DNA from: Segatella copri
GTDB taxonomy: Bacteria; Bacteroidota; Bacteroidia; Bacteroidales; Bacteroidaceae
Reading direction: 5' to 3'
Assembly (NCBI RefSeq): GCF_019249795.2
Contig: NZ_CP156891.1
Span: 2,206,501 to 2,270,500, forward strand
Length of the DNA: 64,000 bases
Every line of letters starts with the position of its first letter. Positions within the stretch are counted from its first letter, which is position 1. The position numbers were made by a program, and so were the translations under genes. Below the pieces are notes generated by a model that worked only from the letters and a program-made list of their open reading frames with translations, did not search any database and was not told the origin of the DNA. This document shows, one piece after another, positions 1 through 7,783 of the stretch.

Positions 1-1136
1 TTCAGCTCCTCCAGGAAGTCGAAGGCGCGGTCGCAGTATTTCTCCTCGCCCCGGTGCCTTCCATAGGCAAAGAGGATGGGAACCACGGTGTTGATGATGA
101 GCAGATTGAGCGAGAAAGGGGAGAGGTGCTTCTCGTTCCGGATGCTCGTGCTGCCGAAGGTATAATGGGTTTCCCAATACTCCGTAACGCTGGTTGAGAG
201 CACCTGCTTCGCCTCCTTCACCGTGCTTGCCTCGAGCAGCTGGCTCAGCCCCGCACGGCGGTTATAATAAAGATTGGCTAACTGCGAGATGCGGATGTGA
301 GGGAAGTTCTGCGGACGCAGGCGCAGGAAGCGCCACTGCTTGTAATCCATCGGCTGCAGCGAGAATTTATGCGAGAGATAGAGATATTCGTTCCTCAATC
401 GGGAGAAATAGCCGTCGTTCAGCGCGTCTTTCTGATATCTTTCGGGAATGGTGTTCAGCTCCAGCAGTCCGGCTTGCCCCAGGAAGATGGCTTCTATCTG
501 GAAGAGGTCGTCGCGGTGATGGTCTACGGCCCTCAGTGGCAGATGGTAAGCCCACTGCTCGAAGGTGTCGCCGTTGATTCCGAACCCGTAGTTGCGCGCC
601 AGGGTCACGAAGTAGGCGTTTTCCCAATCGCCGTTACATTGCTTCACGCGCGCCTCTATCGCATCGGTTTTCTGCGATAAGCGCTCGGTTTGCAGGGCGC
701 TCATCCAACTGTGCACGGTGAGGCGGGTGAGCGATGGGATAATCTGGTAGCAGGGAGGATACTGGTCGATGCTCAGCAGCTCCTGATAATGCTTCGATAC
801 GTTTTCGGGAATGTCGAGCTGCAACTGCACGAGGGGCTCGCCTTTCGAGTTCTTGGCTTCTACATCGATGGTTCCGCAAACGTGCAGGATAACGTTGTCG
901 TAGCGTTCATCCTTATCATGTCCGTGCACATACCAGTCGCTTGCCTTGTCGTGAATCTCCACGTTTCCCACCCATAGGGTTCCGTTGAGTTTGATTTTGG
1001 CATTGAAGAAATCGGGCCCTGCATTGCGGTTGTGCAGTCCGGGGTCAATTACTTCCACAGCCTGGTGCCAGGTGGTGGTGAGTGGAGAGAGTGGGAAGAG
1101 CTTGTGCTTCCACACATAATGAAGAAGTTGCTCCAT
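1..1136 (-). CDS. DUF2851-like protein, C-terminus beyond window
   Basis: An open frame of about 378 codons runs on the minus strand from an ATG at 1136 to the window edge, so the C-terminus is missing. The start reads MEQLLHYVWKHKLFPLSPL, followed by a segment rich in WHQAVEVIDPGLHNRNAGPD and a WVGNVEIHDKASDW motif. These are hallmarks I associate with the DUF2851 family of Bacteroidota, whose function is unknown. There is no signal peptide or membrane segment, so a cytosolic protein is inferred. The thioesterase gene lies 105 bases upstream on the same strand, with a GTTAAC repeat between them. The family call is from memory of conserved motifs. Confidence 0.8.
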   Translation of the reverse strand, partial: MEQLLHYVWKHKLFPLSPLTTTWHQAVEVIDPGLHNRNAGPDFFNAKIKLNGTLWVGNVEIHDKASDWYVHGHDKDERYDNVILHVCGTIDVEAKNSKGEPLVQLQLDIPENVSKHYQELLSIDQYPPCYQIIPSLTRLTVHSWMSALQTERLSQKTDAIEARVKQCNGDWENAYFVTLARNYGFGINGDTFEQWAYHLPLRAVDHHRDDLFQIEAIFLGQAGLLELNTIPERYQKDALNDGYFSRLRNEYLYLSHKFSLQPMDYKQWRFLRLRPQNFPHIRISQLANLYYNRRAGLSQLLEASTVKEAKQVLSTSVTEYWETHYTFGSTSIRNEKHLSPFSLNLLIINTVVPILFAYGRHRGEEKYCDRAFDFLEEL

Positions 1137-1220
1137 ATTGTTTCGGCTTTTATGGTTTATAGGATTGCCTCTTTCGGAACGCAAGTTCTTCGCTCGTGTG
1201 CGGAAGGGGTATTGAAAAAT

Positions 1221-1250
1221 CAGCTGTTAACTGTTAACCTGTTAACCCTG
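1221..1250 (-). repeat. GTTAAC repeat copy overlapping a stop codon
   Basis: Three GTTAAC hexamers lie within 30 bases. On the minus strand the order matches the loop of the GTTAAC hairpins at 21.5, 23.6, 25.7 and 32.4 kb, but the outer GCGGAA/TTCCGC arms are missing. The TAA stop of the thioesterase gene (1244-1242) is supplied by one GTTAAC, so arrival of the repeat may have set the C-terminus of that protein. Confidence 0.7.
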
Positions 1251-1655
1251 AGGAGAGAAGTATTTCTCGAATGCCTTGTCGTAGTCCTCGCTGTTGCCCA
1301 GCTTTCCGTTGATGAGGCAGACGAGTTCTACGGTTGCCTTGAGGCAGAGTTTCTCGTCCTTGGCACGGAAGATGTCCTGATGGAAAACATATCTCACGCC
1401 CTGCTTCTCCAGCCACAGACGCGAGAAGAATTCATCATCGCATTGCAGCGGAACCTTGTACTGCAGGTTCATTCTCGCCACCACAGCATCCACGCCTTTG
1501 TTGTGCATTTCGGCAAAGCTGAGGCCGCATTCCTTCAGAAAGAGATGGCGGGTATGTTCCATGTAGTGCAGATAGTTGGCATTGTTCACGATGCCCTCAA
1601 TATCGCACTCATAATCTCTTACTTCCATCTTCGTCTCAAAAATATATCTGCTCAT
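1242..1655 (-). CDS. acyl-CoA thioesterase, hotdog fold (YbgC/FadM type)
   Basis: This 137-residue protein has the size of single-domain hotdog thioesterases, which hydrolyse acyl-CoA (or acyl-ACP) thioesters in the cytosol as tetramers. The diagnostic N-terminal motif is present: DYECDIEGIVNNANYLHYME, with Asp18 in the place of the catalytic aspartate of 4-hydroxybenzoyl-CoA thioesterase and YbgC, then an HTR turn. A TATTTTTG sequence on the minus strand (1712-1705) is a likely -7 element about 50 bases before the ATG. The true substrate cannot be told from sequence. The stop codon lies inside a GTTAAC repeat. Confidence 0.88.
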   Translation of the reverse strand: MSRYIFETKMEVRDYECDIEGIVNNANYLHYMEHTRHLFLKECGLSFAEMHNKGVDAVVARMNLQYKVPLQCDDEFFSRLWLEKQGVRYVFHQDIFRAKDEKLCLKATVELVCLINGKLGNSEDYDKAFEKYFSPQG

Positions 1656-1777
1656 AATTTTCTCTTTTTAGTTACTAAATGAGGCTAAAAGCCTTAAATC
1701 ACTGCAAAAATAACCAAAATTTTCTATTTATTATTATAATAACAAGGATTTTTCAAGGTTTTTCGAAGAAAAATGTG

Positions 1778-1785
1778 TATTTTTG
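1778..1785 (+). promoter_or_regulatory. -7 element of the dapB-lepB operon
   Basis: TATTTTTG fits the Bacteroidota -7 consensus TAnnTTTG. No good -33 TTTG is seen. The leader to the dapB ATG would be about 100 bases and A-rich near the start codon. Confidence 0.55.
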
Positions 1786-1893
1786 CATAAAAAAAGCAGC
1801 ACTCGGCAATTTGAAAGCAAGCTTTCATTGCGCTCATTTGCATTTTTTTGCCGAAAGGTTTAGAAATAAGAACAAAAATAAAAATAGATAAAG

Positions 1894-2655
1894 ATGAAAA
1901 TTGCTTTGATCGGCTACGGAAAGATGGGACACATGATCGAGGAGATCGCCCTGCAGCGTGGCCACGAAATCGTTTGTAAGATTGACGTGAATAACCCTCA
2001 AGACATCGACAGCCCGGAGTTCTGCTCTGCCGATGTTGCCATTGAGTTTACCAACCCTACTGCCGCCTACGGCAACTATCTGAAGGCTTTCTCTCACAAC
2101 GTGAAGGTGGTTTCAGGTTCTACAGGTTGGATGAAAGACCATAAGGAAGACGTGGAGAAACTCTGCGCCGATGGTAAGCAGACCCTCTTCTGGGCCTCTA
2201 ACTTCAGCATCGGTGTGGCCATTTTCTCTGCCGTAAACCGCTATCTGGCTAAAATCATGAATGGTTTCCCACAGTACTCTGTATGCATGCAGGAAACCCA
2301 CCACGTTCATAAGCTCGATGCGCCATCTGGAACAGCCATCACCCTTGCCGAGGAAATCATCGACAACATCGACAGAAAGAAGGACTGGAAGCGTGGCGTT
2401 ACTTATTGGACTGAGGATGGTCATCACGATGAGGGCGATGCAAACATTACTGATGAAGACCTGGTCATCAACTGCGTACGCGATGGCGAGGTTCCGGGAA
2501 TCCACGCCGTGATGTATGACAGCGATGCTGATATGATTACCATCGAGCACAGTGCCCATTCTCGCAAGGGTTTCGCCCTGGGAGCCGTTCTCGCAGCTGA
2601 GTTCACAGCCAACCATTCCGGCTTGCTCACCACATCAGATTTATTTAAGTTCTAA
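1894..2655 (+). CDS. dapB: 4-hydroxy-tetrahydrodipicolinate reductase
   Basis: DapB reduces the DapA product to tetrahydrodipicolinate with NAD(P)H in the lysine and diaminopimelate pathway, so it feeds both lysine and peptidoglycan synthesis. The 253-residue protein has the nucleotide-binding GYGKMG loop (residues 7-12) and the catalytic segment ETHHVHKLDAPSGTA (about 134-148), with the general-acid histidine pair, Lys140 and the substrate-binding SGT. The Bacteroidota form is shorter than the 273-residue E. coli enzyme. It heads a co-directional run: the signal peptidase gene starts 9 bases after its stop. No operator or riboswitch is recognisable upstream. Confidence 0.96.
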   Translation: MKIALIGYGKMGHMIEEIALQRGHEIVCKIDVNNPQDIDSPEFCSADVAIEFTNPTAAYGNYLKAFSHNVKVVSGSTGWMKDHKEDVEKLCADGKQTLFWASNFSIGVAIFSAVNRYLAKIMNGFPQYSVCMQETHHVHKLDAPSGTAITLAEEIIDNIDRKKDWKRGVTYWTEDGHHDEGDANITDEDLVINCVRDGEVPGIHAVMYDSDADMITIEHSAHSRKGFALGAVLAAEFTANHSGLLTTSDLFKF

Positions 2656-2664
2656 GCAGAAGTT

Positions 2665-4113
2665 ATGATAGACAAGCAGAAACAAAAACTCAATATGAAG
2701 GTACAGTGGGCGAAGTTCGCAGTGGTTCTCGCCCTCTATCTCCTCTTTCTGGTTTGGGTAGAAAGCTGGCTGGGACTCATTGTGGTTCCATTCATCTTCG
2801 ATGTTTACATCACCAAGAAGATTCACTGGCAGTGGTGGAAGGATGAAGAAGGCCCTGTGCGCTTCATCATGAGCTGGGTAGATGCGCTGGTGTTTGCTCT
2901 CGTAGCGGTTTATTTCATCAACCTCTTCTTCTTCCAGAACTACGTCATTCCGTCTTCCTCTCTCGAGAAGAGTCTCCTCACGGGCGATTATCTCTTCGTG
3001 AGCAAGGTAAGCTACGGCCCTCGCATCCCTGAAACTCCGCTCACCATGCCGCTCACCCAGCACACCATGCCGCTGGTCAACGTGAAGAGCTACATAGAGT
3101 GGCCTCACTGGGATTACCGCCGCGTAAAGGGTTTGGGCAACGTGAAACTCAATGACATCGTGGTGTTCAATTATCCTGCAGGCGATACGCTCGTCAATGA
3201 GGAGCGCTATCAGGCGAATGATTACTACCAGATGGTTTACAGCATCGGCGACCAGCTGATGCAGCAGAACGGACAGGAAAAGGATGTGCGTGCGATGAAC
3301 CCATTGCAGCAGCGCCACTATTTTGAGCAGGTTTATGCTACAGGCCGCAACTACATCAGCAGCATGCCGGGCGAATATGGCGACATCATCAGCCGTCCTA
3401 CCGACCGCCGCGAGAACTATGTAAAGCGATGTGTGGGCTTGCCTGGTCAGACCCTGCAGATCAAGAACCACATCGTTTATCTGAACGGAAAGGCAAACAA
3501 GGAGCCTGATAACGTGCAGTATACTTATAAGATGAAGCTCAAGGGCGAGTTCCCTATCGACCTTGCCGATGAACTGGGAATCACCAACGAAGACCTGCTG
3601 ATGTATAATCAGAGTGGCGTGATTCCGCTCACCAAGAAGGCTTATATGGCGCTGAAGGCGAACAGAAACCTCGTAGAGAGCATCTCTATCAATACGGATG
3701 CAACCTATGGCGACCTCTATCCGCTCAACGCCTATACCGGCTGGACAAGAGATAATTACGGTCCGGTATGGATTCCGAAGAAGGGCGAGAGCATCGCTCT
3801 GACGCTGAAGAATCTGCCTGTATACGAGCGCTGCATCAAGGTTTACGAGCGCAACGACCTGAAGGTAGACAACGCTGGCCGCATCTTCATCAATGGCAAG
3901 CAGGCGAAGAGCTACACCTTCAAGCTCGACTACTACTGGATGATGGGCGACAACCGCCACAACTCAGCCGACAGCCGCTACTGGGGTTTCGTGCCTGAGG
4001 ACCACATCGTGGGCAAGCCTATCTTCATCTGGTGGAGCCACAGCCCAGATCATCCGGGCTTCTCAGGCATCCGTTGGAACCGCCTCTTCACTTTTGTAGA
4101 CAATATTAAGTAA
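2665..4113 (+). CDS. lepB: signal peptidase I
   Basis: LepB is the inner-membrane S26 peptidase that removes signal peptides from exported proteins. At 482 residues it is long, as is usual in Bacteroidota. It has N-terminal membrane segments (about 17-50 and 72-90). The catalytic serine box is IPSSSLEKSLLTGD, with Ser99 and Leu in place of the usual Met. The lysine box is NYVKRCVGLPGQ with Lys254, and the MGDNRHNSADSRYWGFVP box lies near the C-terminus. A large insert of roughly 90 residues separates the serine and lysine boxes. It starts 9 bases after dapB and is followed after 16 bases by a degenerate paralogue. Confidence 0.95.
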   Translation: MIDKQKQKLNMKVQWAKFAVVLALYLLFLVWVESWLGLIVVPFIFDVYITKKIHWQWWKDEEGPVRFIMSWVDALVFALVAVYFINLFFFQNYVIPSSSLEKSLLTGDYLFVSKVSYGPRIPETPLTMPLTQHTMPLVNVKSYIEWPHWDYRRVKGLGNVKLNDIVVFNYPAGDTLVNEERYQANDYYQMVYSIGDQLMQQNGQEKDVRAMNPLQQRHYFEQVYATGRNYISSMPGEYGDIISRPTDRRENYVKRCVGLPGQTLQIKNHIVYLNGKANKEPDNVQYTYKMKLKGEFPIDLADELGITNEDLLMYNQSGVIPLTKKAYMALKANRNLVESISINTDATYGDLYPLNAYTGWTRDNYGPVWIPKKGESIALTLKNLPVYERCIKVYERNDLKVDNAGRIFINGKQAKSYTFKLDYYWMMGDNRHNSADSRYWGFVPEDHIVGKPIFIWWSHSPDHPGFSGIRWNRLFTFVDNIK

Positions 4114-4129
4114 GAAAAAAAAATAAGAA

Positions 4130-4570
4130 TTGAAGACTGCCGGCAAATTCCTAATAGCATTGGTGTTGTCGCTGCTCCTGGCTTGGGCAGTGCGCACCTA
4201 TGTCTTTACTATCTTCTCGGTGCCTCAGGGCGGGCTTCCGCCCCAGCTGAAGGCAGGCAACCGGGTGATAGTGAACAGGATTGACTACGAAAATTTCGGG
4301 CGTGGCGATGTGGTTGTTTTCACCGATACGGTGGTTTACCAGCCCAAGAACCAGCGCCGCAAGCGCGTCTTCGAGTCTCATTTCATAGGCAGGATAGAGA
4401 AGCTTCCGGGTGATACGCTGCGCATCGACACCATGCAGTTCGTCATTCCAACCATCTGCTGCAAGCGCTGCGGCTGCAAGGATTGCCGCTTCTATCTCTT
4501 GAAGACGCCAACCGGCCAGCAGCTCGTTCATAAGCATCAGATGATAGGCAAAGCCTTTAAGCTGTTCTAG
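4130..4570 (+). CDS. S26 signal-peptidase-like protein lacking the catalytic dyad
   Basis: This 146-residue protein starts at a TTG and has one N-terminal membrane segment (about residues 7-28) followed by a short S26-like domain. Alignment by eye with its neighbour LepB shows the serine box changed to SVPQGGLPPQLKAGN (Gly35 at the serine position) and the lysine box changed to GRIEKLPGDTL (Gly87 at the lysine position). PGD is kept. A five-cysteine cluster, CCKRCGCKDC (residues 110-119), replaces the usual C-terminal region. I infer a protein with no peptidase activity, perhaps a chaperone or partner of LepB. It lies 16 bases after lepB and is probably co-transcribed. No ATG in frame offers a better start. 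Confidence 0.75.
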   Translation: MKTAGKFLIALVLSLLLAWAVRTYVFTIFSVPQGGLPPQLKAGNRVIVNRIDYENFGRGDVVVFTDTVVYQPKNQRRKRVFESHFIGRIEKLPGDTLRIDTMQFVIPTICCKRCGCKDCRFYLLKTPTGQQLVHKHQMIGKAFKLF

Positions 4571-4674
4571 CTCCCTCGCGCTGCCGAAAGCTTGTCCCCC
4601 GTCTGCCCCCCGTTCCGAGCGATTCCATCGCTCGTCCCCCTCTTCATCATTAACCCTTCATAACAAAGCAGAAA

Positions 4675-5292
4675 TTGAAAGCCCTTCTTTCTTCCACATA
4701 TTTCGGCCCCATCCAGTGGTACCAGAAGCTGAACCGCTACGATGAATGCCTGATAGAGCGCCACGAGAGCTTTATCAAGCAAACCTATCGTAACCGTATG
4801 ATCATCCCTACCACCAACGGCCCCCTCTCGCTCACCATCCCCACCAATCACGACATCTCTCTGTCGATGAAGGACATCCGCATCTCCGACCACGCCAACT
4901 GGCGCCACGTGCACTGGAATGCGCTCCTTTCCGCTTATGGCGAGAGCCCTTTCTTCGAGTATTATCAGGACGACATCCGCCCTTTCTACGAGAAGAAATA
5001 CGAGTTCCTCTTCGATTTCAACATGGAGACTACAGAGAAGATGATAGAACTCCTCGACATCCGTCCCAGGATTTCGGTTACCGAAGAGTACATTCAGCGT
5101 GAAGAAATGGGAGCAGAGAATGAAATCAAGGATTTCCGCGATGCGATTCGTCCCAAGAAACCTCTTCCTGACCCCGAATTCGAGTCGAAGCGCTATTACC
5201 AGGTTTACGAGCAGAAATACGGTTTTCAGCCCAATATGAGCATCCTTGACCTCCTTTTTAATGAAGGCAACGAGGCGATATTCTTCCTATAA
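4675..5292 (+). CDS. WbqC-like family protein
   Basis: The 205-residue product starts at a TTG and reads MKALLSSTYFGPIQWYQKL, then YDECLIERHESFIKQTYRNR. This matches the opening of the WbqC-like family, often found in polysaccharide loci and thought to be related to glycosyl or amino-sugar modification, although the biochemistry is unsettled. The family signatures I see are the aromatic-rich first 20 residues and the NWRHVHWNALLSAYGESPFF segment. It closes the dapB-lepB run, with 104 bases after the previous stop. No signal peptide is seen. Confidence 0.8.
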   Translation: MKALLSSTYFGPIQWYQKLNRYDECLIERHESFIKQTYRNRMIIPTTNGPLSLTIPTNHDISLSMKDIRISDHANWRHVHWNALLSAYGESPFFEYYQDDIRPFYEKKYEFLFDFNMETTEKMIELLDIRPRISVTEEYIQREEMGAENEIKDFRDAIRPKKPLPDPEFESKRYYQVYEQKYGFQPNMSILDLLFNEGNEAIFFL

Positions 5293-5337
5293 GAGAAGAG
5301 TATCGCCTTGTTGTTTTCCCTCCCGTTAACAAAACTT

Positions 5338-5533
5338 ACTCATAGTTTTCTGTCCCGCAACTCATAGTTTTCCGCTCTAAAAAGCCCTTTTTTCTGCATC
5401 GCGATGCATTCCCCGTTCCGTCGCGACGCAACATTTCTTCCGTCGCGACGCATGATCCATCCCCCCTCGTGAGTCGTCATTTATGCCCCTTTTCAGCCAT
5501 CATTTATGCCTCTCTCTAGCCATCATATAAGCC
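5338..5533. repeat. degenerate tandem repeats, 22-23 base period
   Basis: Three sub-families follow one another, each built on a step of 22 or 23 bases: ACTCATAGTTTTC (two copies), the CGTCGCGACGCA/CATCGCGATGCA group (three copies), and TCATTTATGCC (three copies). The step equals two turns of the DNA helix. Confidence 0.75.
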
Positions 5534-5652
5534 CGTAAAACGGGCTGTAGCAGCGCGTTTGAGTTTTTTCCTGCCAAGGCTCAGCCAGCCATCTTTAACA
5601 GGCATCGGGAGAGAACGCATTTCTGATGGAAGAAGGGCGCTCTGAGAGCAAA

Positions 5653-5805
5653 AGGTTAACAGGTTAACAGTTAACACCCCAAAAATGCATACTTCCATCC
5701 ACACACTTATATAAAAATAAGTATATATATATTATTATATAATAAGGTACGCGAGGGGGGCCATGCAAAAAACGGCTGTTAACTGTTAACCCTGTTAACC
5801 CCCTC
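5653..5805. repeat. inverted pair of GTTAAC clusters
   Basis: GTTAAC triplets at 5653-5676 (forward) and 5774-5803 (reverse) face each other across about 95 AT-rich bases. Each matches the loop of the GTTAAC hairpin family but lacks its outer arms. Confidence 0.65.
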
Positions 5806-5923
5806 GGCTTCTCTGTCCTCTCTTTTAGGAAATTTAAACAAGAATGCTTGGTGGTTTCATCGAAAAACCTTACTTTTGTAACCTGACTGCAAACAAACGT
5901 AAAAACAATAATAACAACATAAA

Positions 5924-7516
5924 ATGAAGAATCTCACATTCCATATCGTAGGACTCACCCATAATGACGTGAAAGGCCATGAGGTAGAGTATGCTAAAGA
6001 AGCAGAGGGGAGAACCATCTGCCTCGTGCCCGATGACGCCAACACCTTCGACATGCTGGCGGTGAAAGCTTATGACAAACAGCAGCTCATAGGCTATGTT
6101 TCAGCCCTGGAAGGCGAGGACGTACGCGCCCTCATCATCGCCCGTAAGGAGCGGAACCTGCGCACCCGCTGCATAGGCTGCAACAGCAAGAACGAGGGCG
6201 ATAAGGCTGGATTGCAGCTCATGGTGAGGGCGCTCTCTGATGTTTCTGATGAGGAGATGGAGCAGGCGCGCCGCGAAATATATGATGATAAGATTTATGA
6301 TGACTGGCAATACTCCGGTCCTGTGCTGCCCATCGAACAGCTCACCCGCTTCAGCGACTGCACCATGATGCTCGAAGGCGTCATCAACAGCATCATCCGT
6401 CTCCAGAATACGCTCTCTGAAGGCGCTTCGGATGAGAGCTCTTCTGCATCCAATAACTCCTCTTCTGCATCCGATAAAACCTCTTCTGAGGCAGAGAACC
6501 GTTCTCTTGATGCGGAAACTGAAGCGATGCTGCGCGAGGAACTTTCTGATTGCCTTTCTGAGGCAAGAGAGCGGCTCAGCAGTTTCCTCGAAATCCAGCG
6601 CAGCGATTATTCCCGCGAAATGACGCAGGCCAGAAGCCGCATTCTTCATAAGCTGGAGCAGATAGACGATGAGGAACTGCAGCGCCTCCGGGCCGTTCTG
6701 CTTACCGAGATGGGATTCATCACCAGTTCGGCTTACCGCGAGCGTGCGGCCTATTCTTTCTTCGTAGAAGCCCCGAATGCCATCAAGAAGAAGCAGACGG
6801 GCACCTACGATTATAAAGACCAGCTGGACGCCATAGAACAGCAGCTGCACGCCTTCCCCCACAATCTCTACCCAACATTCAAGGCCGACCCTGTAGATTT
6901 CCTCCGTCAGGTGTTCTATAAGCGTGTGCCTAGAAAGAAGATGCTCCAGCTGCTCTCGGGCATCGTGCTGCTGATTATGAATGGCTGGGTGGACGATGTG
7001 AAGCAATGGGGCAAGCACGGCGATGAGGAGTCACTGATAGCGATGAAGACTGTGGGGAAGAAACCTGCGATTGGAGAGCATAAGAAGGAACTCATGGCAT
7101 TGGTGAAAAAGGCAGTCTTGAAGATTGCTGTTTATCAGAAGAGGGGATATTATGGCGTGTTTCTTTCAAAACAGGCCTATTGGTATCCTATTTTCCGCCT
7201 GATGGGCGATTGGGAATTACTCCCACCCAAATCTCCTCAATCGTTCTGTACATTCTTGGAAGAGCTATTTGAAGGCAAAAAAATATCCGGTCCGAAAGCT
7301 CGTCTCTGCGGTAGGGATGATTTGAGGCAAGCAGGAATCGCTCCCTTTTCCAACCATGAAGCTTTGAAATGGAAAGATCTGGAGCAGGAAGAATTGATTA
7401 ATACACAAGAGGCAAAATTCAACCGTTATTGTGAGATTGTTGATATTTTTATGAAAATCCTGGGAGAAGAAGCTTTTAAGAAGGGTATTATGTTAGATGA
7501 TTGGCTAAAAGAATAA
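5924..7516 (+). CDS. HIRAN-domain protein with long helical C-terminal region
   Basis: The first 75 residues (FHIVGLTHNDVKGHE, LVPDDANTFDMLAVKAYDKQ, IGYVSALEGED) have the layout of a HIRAN domain, a fold that binds DNA ends in HLTF/Rad5 helicases and in some bacterial DNA-repair proteins. Here it is not fused to a helicase. A Ser/Glu-rich linker (about 165-200) is followed by about 330 charged, mainly helical residues that I do not recognise. The protein has 530 residues. A -7 element TACTTTTG (5871-5878) precedes the ATG by 46 bases, with TTGG 19 bases before it, and a strong terminator follows the stop. The gene is therefore its own unit. A role at stalled or broken DNA is inferred only from the domain. 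Confidence 0.7.
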   Translation: MKNLTFHIVGLTHNDVKGHEVEYAKEAEGRTICLVPDDANTFDMLAVKAYDKQQLIGYVSALEGEDVRALIIARKERNLRTRCIGCNSKNEGDKAGLQLMVRALSDVSDEEMEQARREIYDDKIYDDWQYSGPVLPIEQLTRFSDCTMMLEGVINSIIRLQNTLSEGASDESSSASNNSSSASDKTSSEAENRSLDAETEAMLREELSDCLSEARERLSSFLEIQRSDYSREMTQARSRILHKLEQIDDEELQRLRAVLLTEMGFITSSAYRERAAYSFFVEAPNAIKKKQTGTYDYKDQLDAIEQQLHAFPHNLYPTFKADPVDFLRQVFYKRVPRKKMLQLLSGIVLLIMNGWVDDVKQWGKHGDEESLIAMKTVGKKPAIGEHKKELMALVKKAVLKIAVYQKRGYYGVFLSKQAYWYPIFRLMGDWELLPPKSPQSFCTFLEELFEGKKISGPKARLCGRDDLRQAGIAPFSNHEALKWKDLEQEELINTQEAKFNRYCEIVDIFMKILGEEAFKKGIMLDDWLKE

Positions 7517-7519
7517 TGG

Positions 7520-7560
7520 GCGTTGGCAGCGGATTTGTAATCTGTTGCCAACGCTTTTTT
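7520..7560 (+). terminator. intrinsic terminator after HIRAN gene
   Basis: Arms GCGTTGGCA (7520-7528) and TGCCAACGC (7546-7554) pair perfectly, with further partial pairing inside the loop, and six T follow. Confidence 0.9.
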
Positions 7561-7701
7561 CTTGTAGCCTGTTTCTTTTCTTCTCCCTTGTTTTATACCT
7601 CTCTTTATACCTGAATCTAAAAACTTTTACCCCTCTTGCCCGATATTTTTATACAGCTTTTACCGGCAGAGGTATAATAATGGAGTTACTTTCTTTTTCC
7701 T

Positions 7702-7709
7702 TATCTTTG
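7702..7709 (+). promoter_or_regulatory. -7 element for the P-loop protein gene
   Basis: TATCTTTG matches TAnnTTTG. Transcription would start near 7716, so the ATG at 7784 (leader about 68 bases) is a more natural start than the ATG at 7724. Confidence 0.6.
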
Positions 7710-7783
7710 CACCGCTTTTCAGAATGGAAGGCGGCAGGTTTCTGCAAAGAGCCTGTCTTTTACAACTAAAAAAATATAGATTT

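Larger units (their letters stand above)
5293..5923. other. intergenic region packed with short tandem repeats
   Basis: No gene is supported here. In order it holds two copies of ACTCATAGTTTTC 22 bases apart (5338 and 5360); a 14-base palindrome TGCATCGCGATGCA (5395-5408) followed at 22-base steps by two copies of TTCCGTCGCGACGCA (5416 and 5438); three copies of TCATTTATGCC-like sequence at 23-base steps (5477, 5500, 5523); a small hairpin AGCCCG/CGGGCT (5530-5546); and two opposed GTTAAC clusters flanking an AT-rich stretch. The HIRAN gene promoter lies at its right end. Confidence 0.7.

Noticed and set aside
2641..3960. A 439-codon minus-strand frame covering most of lepB
   Set aside because: It is antisense to a clear lepB gene with all catalytic boxes. 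Long antisense frames are common opposite such codon usage.
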